Positions 34,850-44,896 of a stretch of 64,000 bases of DNA are shown piece by piece. Both the position numbers and the translations under genes were made by a program. Below the pieces are notes generated by a model. That model saw nothing but the letters and a program-made list of their open reading frames with translations. It did not search any database and was not told the DNA's origin. Every line of letters begins with the position of its first letter. The first letter of the stretch is position 1. Source of the DNA: Anthoceros angustus (taxonomy: Eukaryota; Streptophyta; Anthocerotopsida; Anthocerotales; Anthocerotaceae); contig VJWM01000106.1 of the NCBI GenBank assembly GCA_010909165.1, forward strand, positions 434,001 through 498,000. The letters are read 5' to 3'.

Positions 34850-34975
34850 AATTTTAGGGTTCCACAGGTTTAGGGTTTTACGGCAGCTAATCTTCGAGGT
34901 TTAGGGTTTCATACGTATAGGGTTCTACAGGTTTAGGTTTTTATGGTAGCTGATCTTCCATGTTTAGGGACAGAT
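34850..34975. repeat. Interstitial degenerate TTTAGGG repeats
   Basis: Several TTTAGGG(TT) heptamers of the plant telomere type, arranged in a roughly 60-bp duplicated block containing CACAGGTTTAGGG or TACAGGTTTAGG and the GCAGCTAATCTTC / GTAGCTGATCTTC variants. Confidence 0.7.
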
Positions 34976-35022
34976 GCCGGTTATATTTGACAAACAAATT
35001 GGAGAGTGGAGCATCCTAGTTT

Positions 35023-36640
35023 TTGATAAGGTTCCTTAATATTATTTTTTCCATGAGGCCTCCTTCTTCCGCTTCTGGGAATGACACTCCTTGCCTCGTC
35101 TTCGGCATTTTATATAAGGGTATTGTTGGTGCAAAAAGGCACATGGACATGATGCGCAAGGACTTTGACCGAAATGCATGGGAGGCTCAGGTGAGGGCTA
35201 CATCTTCCGGCGTTGCGACCCCTTCCTCCTCTCGTCGGGCTGCTCCCCTGGAGCCTCCACTAGAGTCTTGGCAATGGTTGCGGGCACAGTCTGATCATCT
35301 TTTGGCTCTTTATGACACGCGTCTCCCGGGACCCCGCCTTTTTCAGCGTCTCCCCCATCGACTGCAAGACGATGTGCTCTTGGCCTACAGGCTTCCCTTG
35401 AAGCGCCTCGCGTAGAACTCCCGAGATGAAGCAGCCTAGACTTTGTTTCTTTTTCTTCCCCGGTGGTGTCTCCATCGCTCTAGAGGTGGGAATTCACGTC
35501 ACAGGGAGGTTGCCTCCCGGCTCCGCCATTTCTGAGCCGGGGACTGGCAGGCTCTTCAAGAAGAGGGGGGCTGTGCTGCTCGATCGAGATTGGAGTCGGC
35601 TAAGCTTGATCAGGTTTGTCAAGACCTCGCGAAAGCGCGTCTCAAAAGGTGCCTCCCGCTTGGTCGCACAAGCGAGTATGCTAGGGCTGCTTGAGCCCTT
35701 CGGCTGGAGCCCGTAGCTCCGGCGTCCGAGGAGACTATTGCCGTTCTTCGGGCCATTGAACTTCGGCTCCAGATGTCCCCATCCCCCCAAATATCTGGAA
35801 TTTTGTGGCTAAGGAGCCCTTCTGTCTGGACAGGGTGGTTTTTGGTCGCGCTCCAACTACCGCCCCGCGGTTCTCTTCTGGGGGTCTTTCAGGAACTGTC
35901 TATGATCACCTCCGTGACTACTTCTTTCTTGAGAATCCCTCTAGTGGTTTTTCGGAGCTCTTTATCCTGGCGATGGCTGTGGCGCGGGGGGAGGCCCCCC
36001 ATCGAATTTCACGGGTGTTGTGGGTCAACAAGCTTTTGGCTATGGAAAAGCCCACTCCGGGGGTGCGCCCTATCGTCGTGAGAGAGGCGTTTCTACGTCT
36101 GATTAGCCGCAGCATAGCCCTCCAGCATAGGGAGCAATTCCGGGCTCATCTTACCCTCCATCAATTTGGCTCGCCACCCTTGGGGGCTGCGAGACGGTGA
36201 GTTTTGGAGTCGAGGCAGTTCTCCAGCTAAATCTAGATTGGGTTGCCCTTTAGGTCGATGTTGAGAACGCTTTCAACACCGTTTCCAGGGGGGCCATCTT
36301 CCAAGAGCTTAAAGACGCGGGCGGGCAACTGGCAAGTCTTATTCCTGTTGTTCGCTCTTTCTATGATTCCCCGTCTAACCTATATTATCAGCACGGCCCC
36401 TCGGTGGAGAGGGTCTCCGTGCTTGACTTCGTAATGGGAACCAGGCAGGGGGATCCCTTGGGGGAGCTCTCTTTACTATGGTGCATTTCAGGGCCCTGTT
36501 AATAACTTCCTCCTCGGTGTGGGAGTGCCCCTTTCCATCGGTGGCCAACGACACCCACATCCTTGGGCCAATGGACAAAGTCAAAGATGCTTTCGACCTC
36601 TTCTCCTTGGAGCTCTCCCTCCTTGGCCTGAAGGTCAAGA
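35023..36640 (+). mobile_element. LINE reverse-transcriptase fragment (degenerate)
   Basis: Broken ORF2 of a non-LTR element in shifting frames. From 35805 it reads KEPFCLDRVVFGRAP, LWVNKLLAMEKPTPGVRPI, then (36250) VENAFNTVSRGAIFQEL, FYDSPSNLYYQHGPS and TRQGDPLGG, and VANDTHILGP where an active enzyme has the xADD catalytic loop. That loop is mutated to AND and several frameshifts are present, so it is dead. It joins directly to Copia gag at about 36640. Confidence 0.75.
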
Positions 36641-37169
36641 TCTTGAAGTGCAAGTGGTATGGTGCTGCTAGCCACTGGGCACAAGAGTGCCGCAAGAAAA
36701 AAGCTCGAGAGCCACAACGATCACAATCCACAAGACCGTCAGCCAACATAGTTGTTAAGAAAAAAGGAGAAAACTCTAAGGCAACAGTGAAGATTCTCAC
36801 AGTGTGTATGACAAGTCCTTTACACGGCAATGAAGACTGGTTTCTAGATTCAGGAGCCACTACTCACATATGCAACAATAAGAATTTGTTTTCTAGCCTA
36901 ACCTTACGTCGGATGAAGGACAAGGTTCTGCTAGGTGACAAAAGGAGTGACACAAGCCTTAAAGTTGAGGGACATGGTCAATGTACCTTCACTCTCGACG
37001 ACAACACAACTCTGAAGAGTGAGCCGCGACGCTGAAGGAGGACGGCGCTACTGGCGGCGACGCGGTTTGTTGAGGAGGTAGGAACCCTGGGAGACTAACC
37101 CCGCTAGGAATTTCGAGGCGAGACATCACCGATTCGAGGCGCCGAGGGTAGTGAGGTTGCTGCAAGAGC

Positions 37170-38057
37170 ATGGCGCCCAAGGCCGCAGCAGAAATTGTGA
37201 CCGCCCAGTGGCCGAATATGGACCATTGGAAGGTCCGAGCTGGGGAATTGGTGAAGGAGCTGGGGCTTGGCTTCATGGAGAAGCGATGGAATTATGTGAG
37301 CCTGGGACTGGTGTAGGAGTGTGCTCGCCAGCTGAAGAACAAGCAACCGGGCGAAGGAATTAGAGCGAAGCCTCAGGATTGGGACATCGAATTGGTCAGG
37401 AAAGTGTATGGGCGCAGCAAGGAGGAAGCGGGTGGATTGGTTATTGAACCCTCTCGAAAGAGGAGCACAACAGCGGCAGCAGCGGCTCTGGTCAAGTCGG
37501 GCATAATTCGGGAACCCAATGGCTGGTTGACCCGAGAATTGGTATCCGCACAGCTGATGGGATTGGCCAGATGGCTTCTTTGCTTCCTACAGCACAAGAA
37601 GCAGGATTATTTGTCTGACCATTTGTTGTTTTTTCTCCATGAAGTTGTCAAGGGTACAAGGATTGATTGGGGCCGGATTCTTTTTGACAAGCTGTGTGAG
37701 GAGAGGTTGAATCTGACCTCCTCTTCCCCTCGTCCCTCTCTAACTTCGCCATTCCTGGTTCACCTGTATGCACACTCTAACTGTCTGCCTGAGGTAGAAA
37801 TGGTGGCCTCTCTCCACATGTGGAAGCCAGTTGGGGAGGTGAAGTGGAAGGCGGAAGAGCCCAAGGAGGAGACAGAGGAAGGATCTGATAGTTGGGAGTC
37901 CGTGGCGACGGGCAGTTCAGAAGAGAAAAAGAGGTTGCCACAAGCAAGAAGAGAAAGGCTGGGGGAGCCAGGCGAGGTTCAACGAAGAGAGGAAGGGTGG
38001 ACGCGCGCGTCACCAGGTTTCGTCACCAGGTCGAAGGCGGGCGTCGCGCCTTGCTAA
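37170..38057 (+). pseudogene. ORF of unknown origin inserted between Copia protease and integrase
   Basis: A frame starting at ATG 37170 (MAPKAAAEIVTAQWPNMDHW) is open to 38057 apart from one TAG at 37314–37316. It encodes a soluble, charged protein with VRKVYGRSKEEAGGLVIEP, LHEVVKGTRIDWGRILFDKL and an acidic tail. It is GC-rich and unlike the Copia around it. The layout recalls gag-like 'plant transposon protein' domains but I cannot assign it. Confidence 0.5.
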
Positions 38058-38394
38058 ACAGAAGGAACTCCCATTCCCCAAGACTGCACTTAGAGCCAAA
38101 ACCGTCCTTGAACTTGTGCATGCCGATATCTTAGGAAAAATCCACAAGCCGTCATTAGGTGGAGCTGTGTACTACCTAACCCTGATAGACGACTTTAGTC
38201 GGTACTCCTGGACTTTCCCCATGCACCTGAAGAGCGACACTCTTATGCACTTTAAGGAATGGCTTCCAATTGCACAATGACAATTTGGATGCCTGCTTAA
38301 AGTCCTACGCAGTGACAATGGGACAGAGTTCGTCAACAATGCCTTTGATAATTACTTACAAGAACAAGGCATCCAACGACAGCTTACTGTCCCT

Positions 38395-38600
38395 TACACC
38401 CAGCAACAGAACGGAGTTGCTGAGCGAAAAAATCAAACGCTACTCGGAATGACAAGGAGTATGCTACTCTGGGCTACCTTACCTCAAGAGAGACATTTGT
38501 TGTTACACCCAGCAACAGAACGGAGTTGCTGAGCGAAAAAATCAAACGCTACTCGGAATGACAAGGAGTATGCTACTCTGGGCTACCTTACCTCAAGAGT
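38395..38600 (+). repeat. 109-bp tandem duplication in Copia integrase
   Basis: The block starting TACACCCAGCAACAGAACGG at 38395 is repeated exactly from 38504, with a 13-bp filler (AGACATTTGTTGT) between the copies. A 109-bp period is not a multiple of 3 and breaks the integrase frame. Confidence 0.9.
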
Positions 38601-41127
38601 ATTGGGCGGAGGCTGTTGTTACAGCCACGTATATACTTAACAGGATACTTGCCAACTCCGTCGCTGGGCAGACACCCTATGAGGCATTTTGGCATCGAAA
38701 ACCCAGTTTGCTCCACCTTCTGAGCAGGTGGATCCAAGGCCTTTGCCTACACCCCTACAGAGAAACGTAAGAAGCTAGAAAATCGATCTCAAGTCTCATT
38801 TTTGTAGGGTACGGTGAAATGTGAAAGCATACAAACTCTATGACCCAGACACTCAGATAGTGGTTCTTGCCCGTACTATCGCCTTCCTAGAGTCCTTACA
38901 CACGTCCACTTCAACACCCACAGCCTCTAACCTTTCAGAGGGAGAAGCCGGAGACGAGAACCTCGACATTGCCATCTTCCCTGCAGATGATATGGCAGAA
39001 CCTAACGGACTTGATGAACTAGCACCACCTGAAGAACTCAACCCTCCGGATCACCTTGTTGAACCTCCTCCTGCCGCAGCTCCTCACCCTATAGTAGATT
39101 AGGATGAACATAGAGGTGATCTCACCACAGGTGATGGGGCACAATCAGACATTGAGGAGGATGCAACATTGGACCCCCTTCAGGTCCCTGAACCTGGTCC
39201 TAACCCTGAACCTACCCTACGGCACTCTTCACGCTATATGCCACTACCAGACCAGTGGTCAGAACCTCATTATCAATCGGTTGATTACCGGACCTCCACA
39301 ATAGTCTTCAGTGCTACACAGAATATCCTTCCTGCTGACAAACCCCAGTCATATAAGGAAGCACTTGCTGGCCCCGATTGCTCCAAGTGGCAGGCAGCAG
39401 TGGAGAATGAATATCAATCCTTGCTTAAGAACAAGACTTGGAAACTAGCTGACCTCCCACCTGGACGCAAAGCTATCTCGAGTAAACTCAAACTCAAACT
39501 CAATGCAAAAGGAGAAATTGCCCGATACAAAGCTAGACTAGTGGCAAGAGGGTTTACCCAAGTTGAAGGCTTAGATTACCAGAAAACCTTCTCACCAGTT
39601 GTTCGAGCACAATCCATCCGCGTATTGCTAGCCCTCGCGGCTAAGTTGAATCTTGATCTACAGCAAATGGATGTGTGCACGGCCTTTCTCTATGGGGATC
39701 TGGATGAAGACCTATATATGGCACAACCAGAAGGATATCAAGATCCCAAACACCTTACCAAAGTGCTAAAACTTCTCAAGTGCATATATAGACTAAAACA
39801 AAGTGGCAGGGTATGGTATATTACCATGCATGTCTACTTGATTAGCTTGTCTTTTGTCCAAAGCACGGCAGACTCAAACGTCTACAGGCTCAGCAGAGGA
39901 AGCTATTTCGTCATAATAGCCCTATATGTCGATGATGTCATCCTCGCCACAAACAGCAAAACTCTGTTAGTTGAGGTCAAGCAGAAGTTAAGTACCAAGT
40001 TTGATAAGAAAGATATCAGGGAACATAAATCCTAAGAGTACGAGAAGAAGGGCTGCTGATAATTCACCAGCACAAATACATCAACGATATTCTACGAAAG
40101 TTCAAGCTTGATGAAGCAAGGCCTTCTACTACCCCCTATGCCACATGTATCAAACTTACCAGTCTTCAATGCCCACAGCCTGATGAAAAAATTAGGGATA
40201 TGAAGGATGTCCCCTACAGGCATGCAGTAGGCAGTCTGATTTTTGTGGCGAACTGGACAAGGCCAGACATCCAGTATTTAGTGAGCACAGTGTCTTAGTT
40301 CTTGGAAAATCCAGGTAGAGCACACTGGGCTGCAGTCAAGCGGATCTTCCGCTACCTCAAAGGAACCCACAATTATGGACTCTTCTATAGAAGAACTGGA
40401 CAGCAGAGGCTCACCTTGGCCGGATTCACAGATGCCGACTAGGCATCGGACAATGATTCCATAAAGAGCCTCTCTACTTATTGTTTCTTACTAGCCTCGG
40501 CTGCTGTAAACTGGTCGTGCAAGAAGCAATACTCCATAGCCCTATCATCCACAGAAGCAGAATATAAGTCGCTCACGGATGCTTCAAAAGAGGCTGAATG
40601 GGAAAGGACCTTCTTACGCGACCTTGACCAGACTCAGCAGTCACCTACCCCTGTTATGTGTGACAATATGTCAGCTTTGGCCCTTGTCGCTAACCCTCGT
40701 TTTCACGCCCGCACTAAACACATAGAAATTCAATACTACTATATTAGAGATGTGGTGGAGCGTGGAGTTGTGAAGGTGGGCTATGTGCACACGGACGATA
40801 ACCTTGCAGATGTGCTGACAAAAGGCCTGGCAAAGCATAAACACTACAAACGTCTCTCAGGATTAGGTCTAGATGACTACAAGAAGTATTTCAGGTGACT
40901 TATCTGGTGTGGTGTGGGTGGGGTGGGGTGGGGTGGGAACCCGAAGGTTCCGTAGGGAATTTTTTTGTCCTCAGTCACTTTTGAGGGCACAAAGGAGCTG
41001 CAGACGCCAATCACGATATTTCAGGCATATCAATCCGGTTAGTGGAACAACAGAGGGAGATGAACTGCTTTGTAAGGAGGATGAAGCTTACCTTAGGACC
41101 TAATCTCCTGGCAACACAACATACTCC

Positions 41128-41556
41128 TCACACTGCAGGCTTCACTTCCTGCTCCTCGTCATCCGGCAGTGGTGCCCTGCCAGTAGCCAACAGGAGCTCC
41201 AATTCCGCGATTCTTTCCATGGCTGCTTTTAGCTTGGTAGCTAGGATGGGGGCCGCGTACTTGGAGTAGCGCATCCTCGTCAGAACCTCCTGCTCCTCTA
41301 CCTTCTCCGCCCTCCTGACCCCCAGCAAAGGGCCGTGGTTGGCTGTGGCGAAGCTGTTGACACTCGCCACGAGCTGCTCTAGTGTGGGACATGGCGTCCC
41401 TGGTGGTGACTGAGAGCCGGCAGTTGTCTCCTTCTCCAAAAACCTCTTTCCCCTTCTTCCCTTCTGATACACTTCAGGGCATTCGTAGCTAGTAGCTCTT
41501 CGAGTCCTCATGTTTTTTGATCCTCCATGAGAGATAGCGATCAAGGATGAAGACAC
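41128..41556 (-). CDS. Hypothetical 142-residue ORF inside the Copia 3' region
   Basis: Uninterrupted minus-strand frame with ATG at 41556 and a predicted coiled coil near the C-terminus (ILATKLKAAMERIAELELLL) plus a basic N-terminal part. It sits between the end of Copia RNase H (40898) and the 3' LTR (41730), where these elements normally have only a short spacer. It may be a captured host fragment or part of the same foreign element as the 37.2-kb ORF. No family recognised. Confidence 0.35.
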   Translation of the reverse strand: MSSSLIAISHGGSKNMRTRRATSYECPEVYQKGRRGKRFLEKETTAGSQSPPGTPCPTLEQLVASVNSFATANHGPLLGVRRAEKVEEQEVLTRMRYSKYAAPILATKLKAAMERIAELELLLATGRAPLPDDEEQEVKPAV

Positions 41557-41729
41557 AAAAGAGGCTGAGTGCGGTGATGGAGAGGAGAATGGTCTCGAGG
41601 ATTTTTCATGGCGGCGGAAGCTTATGTTGGAGTCGAGCGTACTAGCGTACTGACAGGGTGAAGTGGGGCGTAACGGCTTCAGAACAGTATGAACGCGATT
41701 AACCTAACCGAGCTTACCTTTAGAGGGAG

Positions 41730-41880
41730 TGTTAGATATTGAAGGGTACCGCTATTAGGGTTACTTAAGTGAAGCATTATTAGGGTTACATATAAAATTA
41801 GAACACATGTACAGTTTTGCCAATTCTAATTATTTTTTTTCTCACGAGTCTACTCCTCGCTCCTCGCGAACAAACATCCA
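41730..41880 (+). repeat. Putative Copia 3' LTR (end not certain)
   Basis: Starts TGTTAGATATTGAAGG immediately after a purine tract (TTAGAGGGAG). It contains two 'ATTAGGGTTAC' units and a TATAAAAT-like signal at 41791. The 3' border near CGAACAAACA is a guess because no 5' LTR exists for comparison. Confidence 0.5.
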
Positions 41881-42980
41881 AGATAGCAGCATTTTGGAGA
41901 ATTTCATCGCAGGAGTTGAGGAGGGGTGCTTCCCCCTCCAAGTGTCCCTAAGGTTGGCTGGGGACTTCTTACCCCCTCTAGCCGGGGAGGGCATGCCTTC
42001 TTTTTCTTCGTTTCTCGCAGACGGGCTTCGGGGGTTGCAGGCTTCTCTCCAAGAGAAGCATTATGGGCAGGTGCTGCAGGGTCTTCTTCTGGAATCATAT
42101 ATTCCTCGTCCCACTAGAGCTCGCCTTTTCTTTTCCTCATGGAAGGTGCAGTTTCCTAGTTCATGGCCCGACCTTGCATCCAGGCGTTCCGAATCGCACC
42201 AGCTTCTTTTTCTACCGCGATGAGGTTTCGCCTGGCTCTGGTCCAACCACTAGCCTATTCTCTTCCGGTCTGTTGTTGTGGGGCCTCCATCGACGATCAT
42301 GGGACCCACTTAGAGTGTTTTGTCCAATGGGTGGACAACGGATTGCTACACACGACGCCGTCCGAGATGTCATGTTCTCGATGGCCAAGGAGAGTGGTTT
42401 CTTCCCTTTCAAGGAGCGGCAATATACTCTGCTCAATGGCGTCTTTATCAAAGCTAACCTTTTCTTGACGAGAGGGGGATGAGGTCTCAGCTGCGGATGT
42501 GGTTGTCACTGACCTATCTAGAGACTTTGTTAGTGACCATGTCATCATCAACCCTCCAGGTTGGGCAGCGGAAGGGAGCACAACTAAGAAAATTTATAAG
42601 AACAGGCCCATGCAGCAAGGTCATATTTTCATCCCCTTGCTATTGAAACCCATGGGGCCTTGGGTAAGGTTTTTTCTCGTTTTATCAAGGAGTGCGCAAG
42701 GGCCTACCACAACAATAGGGGCGGGGTTGGCTTCCCCCTTTCTAGTGTCGTGGCATATTTCAGGCAACGGGTTTCCATCGCCCTGCAAAGGGAATTGGTT
42801 AGCCCCATCTTTAGGACGATCACGAGTGCTGGAGATGTCGGCGGCACCAGTGGTAAGTAGGCCCTTCCCTATCTCGGACGGCGACATCTTAGGGGCGGTT
42901 GGGGGTTATAGGATAGATTAACGCGGGGGCACACCCCCCTAGCCTGGTGTCCCGTTGTGGGTTGTCCCCTTTCGCCTCGG
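41881..42980 (+). mobile_element. LINE 3' fragment, copy 2
   Basis: Same region of a LINE ORF2 as copy 1, more decayed: RFRLALVQPLAYSLPVCCCG, then in other frames GGQRIATHDAVRDVMFSMAK and ESGFFPFKERQY, ADVVVTDLSRDFVSDHVI and VAYFRQRVSIALQREL. At least four frameshifts. Copies 1 and 2 flank the LINE-RT/Copia block. Confidence 0.7.
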
Positions 42981-43030
42981 GGTAGATGAGAAATCCCATC
43001 TCATTCTTTTTATAAAGTCTCCACATTCCC

Positions 43031-43125
43031 TAGTAGATGAACCCATATCCTTTTCCATTTAAGGATTGCTCCATATAGTAGATGAACTCATATTCTTTTT
43101 CATTAAAGGATTGCTCCATATACGT
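43031..43125. repeat. 45-bp tandem duplication downstream of LINE tail
   Basis: TAGTAGATGAACCCATAT... and TAGTAGATGAACTCATAT... with AAGGATTGCTCCATATA in both, 45 bp apart. Confidence 0.8.
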
Positions 43126-44896
43126 TTCAATGAACAAGTTGTCGTGGATGAGCTACATGCGGGGCTTTGTCAATATTTTTGTTAAGTATTTCTAGCAATA
43201 TGAGACATTTATACTGCAATGTCTTATTTCTTAGCATTGTCTCAAACAAAGGCAGATAATAGCAAACCCATACAATACACAAAAATTCTCAATCTAATTA
43301 GTGCCCTTATCCTATTCAGGTTTCATGCAATAATTGCTTCCTTTTCCACATTGCCCCAAGTCTGTGCTTTATTTCCTCATGCTGCAATTCCTCACTTTCT
43401 CATATCTTCCTCACATCTTCTTTTTCTCTACCTATTCGTTACACTTGTCTTCGCCTTCTCCATTTATTACCTATATTCAAAGAGTTATATATATATATGT
43501 AGTAGGGTCAAAGTGGTTGACTATTTGGGCTTATACTCCACAGACTTACCTCAATTTTACTGAAAAACTTACCTAAGTCTTGGTCTTATGAATTCTAATA
43601 ATAATGATCTTTTCGCTCACATAAAAGAATTTGTTTCTCGTGCATATGTTTGTTGAATGTTTAACTCTGTCTAGATCATTATCCTTTTCTTTCTCTCTTG
43701 CATTGAATACATTCATCAAGTTTGGAATTCATGTATGCATCCCTTTAGTTTTCATTGTCGACTCAATTATGAATTTCATCCATCCAAAAATAGATTTTAT
43801 CCAAAAAAGTATCTTTAAAAATCTGAAGTAATGGAAAGGGCGGAAGAGATCGAAGAGTGCATAATCTAAACATTGGTCTAAAAAAAATATAACTGGATGA
43901 AGCTGCTTAATAAAATATCAATATAATATATATTTAGTACATCAGAGATCGAGGAGTGCATAATCTAAACTTTGGTCTAAACAAAATATAACTGGATGAA
44001 GCTGCTTAATAAAGTATCAATATAATATATATCTAGTATATAAATCGGATATGCATAGCTATAACTAAGTAACCATAATTAAGCTAACATAAGTATTTGA
44101 TACATGCTAATATTTTTTACCCAATCTGCACTTTAGTAAAGACAAGTAAACTTGAACTCAAACTATGTATGTACTTCATGCATATTAATGCTTGTTGAGT
44201 GAAGCTACATTCCATAAAGGCATCAAGTGTCTGATGAGTATAAAATCTAAGCATGTATGCTTTCATAAGCTTCCCTAATTTTCTTCACTTATAGTAAATC
44301 ATGTATGTATCCTATTGATTTCAACCTTTTACACTTGTCTGGTCTCACTTTTTGTACAATTCATAGATAAATGCACTACTACACTTTCTGAATTTATCTT
44401 TGAATTGAAAAAATATTAATTATGAAATTACATTATATAGATAAGATATAAGTAAATTAATTGATTATATTTTTTACTAAATTACCTTGAGCATCTTGGT
44501 TGATCTCACTACAATTGTTTTGACTTGCTGAATCATAATTTTTTTAATCATGTGCGACTTATACAGAACTTATCCAAATTTTGTTTAATGAACTCAATTA
44601 TTGAGTCAAATTTTCTTGAAAGGCCCAATTACAGGGTAAGAATAATTGATGGGCAAGAATTCTTATCTTGAATATCATAAGAAGTCCTAATTCACCATAG
44701 AAGAAAAGTAGATGAAGGAAAAAAATTGTAAATGTGACTATTCAATGACCAAGAAGGTATTTATATGATTTATTGAGTCAAAGAGTGTGTTCATATGGTT
44801 TAGTGAGTAAAGAGTGTAAGAGATTTACACCTACTTTTATGTTGATTATATTTGAGAAAGATCCCAGTGCGCATCACTTGCACATGGTGGATTTTG
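43126..44896. other. AT-rich island, non-coding part
   Basis: About 1.8 kb of AT-rich DNA. It includes a 99-bp tandem duplication (listed separately). Short frames at 43219–43563 and 43631–43831 are hydrophobic by base composition only. No gene supported. Confidence 0.55.
43846..44042. repeat. 99-bp tandem duplication
   Basis: GAGATCGAAGAGTGCATAAT at 43846 and GAGATCGAGGAGTGCATAAT at 43945. Both run on through ATAACTGGATGAAGCTGCTT and an ATATAATATATAT tail; about 95% identical. Confidence 0.9.

Larger units (their letters stand above)
36641..41880 (+). mobile_element. Copia (Ty1) LTR retrotransposon, 5' truncated, with foreign insertions
   Basis: Order of parts: a zinc knuckle (CKWYGAASHWAQEC, second Cys changed to Tyr) at 36645; protease motif DWFLDSGATTHIC at 36838; an insertion of about 1.05 kb (37020–38055); integrase core (HADILGKIHKP, LIDDFSRYSW) from 38060, with a tandem duplication at 38395–38600; reverse transcriptase 39340–40035 with YVDD intact at 39928; RNase H 40035–40898 with SSTEAEY and CDNMSALALVANP. 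Stops and frameshifts (for example TAA at 40033, TAG at 40296 and 40441) show it is inactive. A purine tract AGAGGGAG precedes a TGTTAG LTR start at 41730. No 5' LTR: LINE sequence abuts gag. Pol order (IN before RT) is diagnostic for Copia. Confidence 0.88.

Noticed and set aside
43219-43831. Hydrophobic short frames in the AT island
   Set aside because: Phe/Tyr/Ile content follows from AT-rich DNA; no conserved motif.
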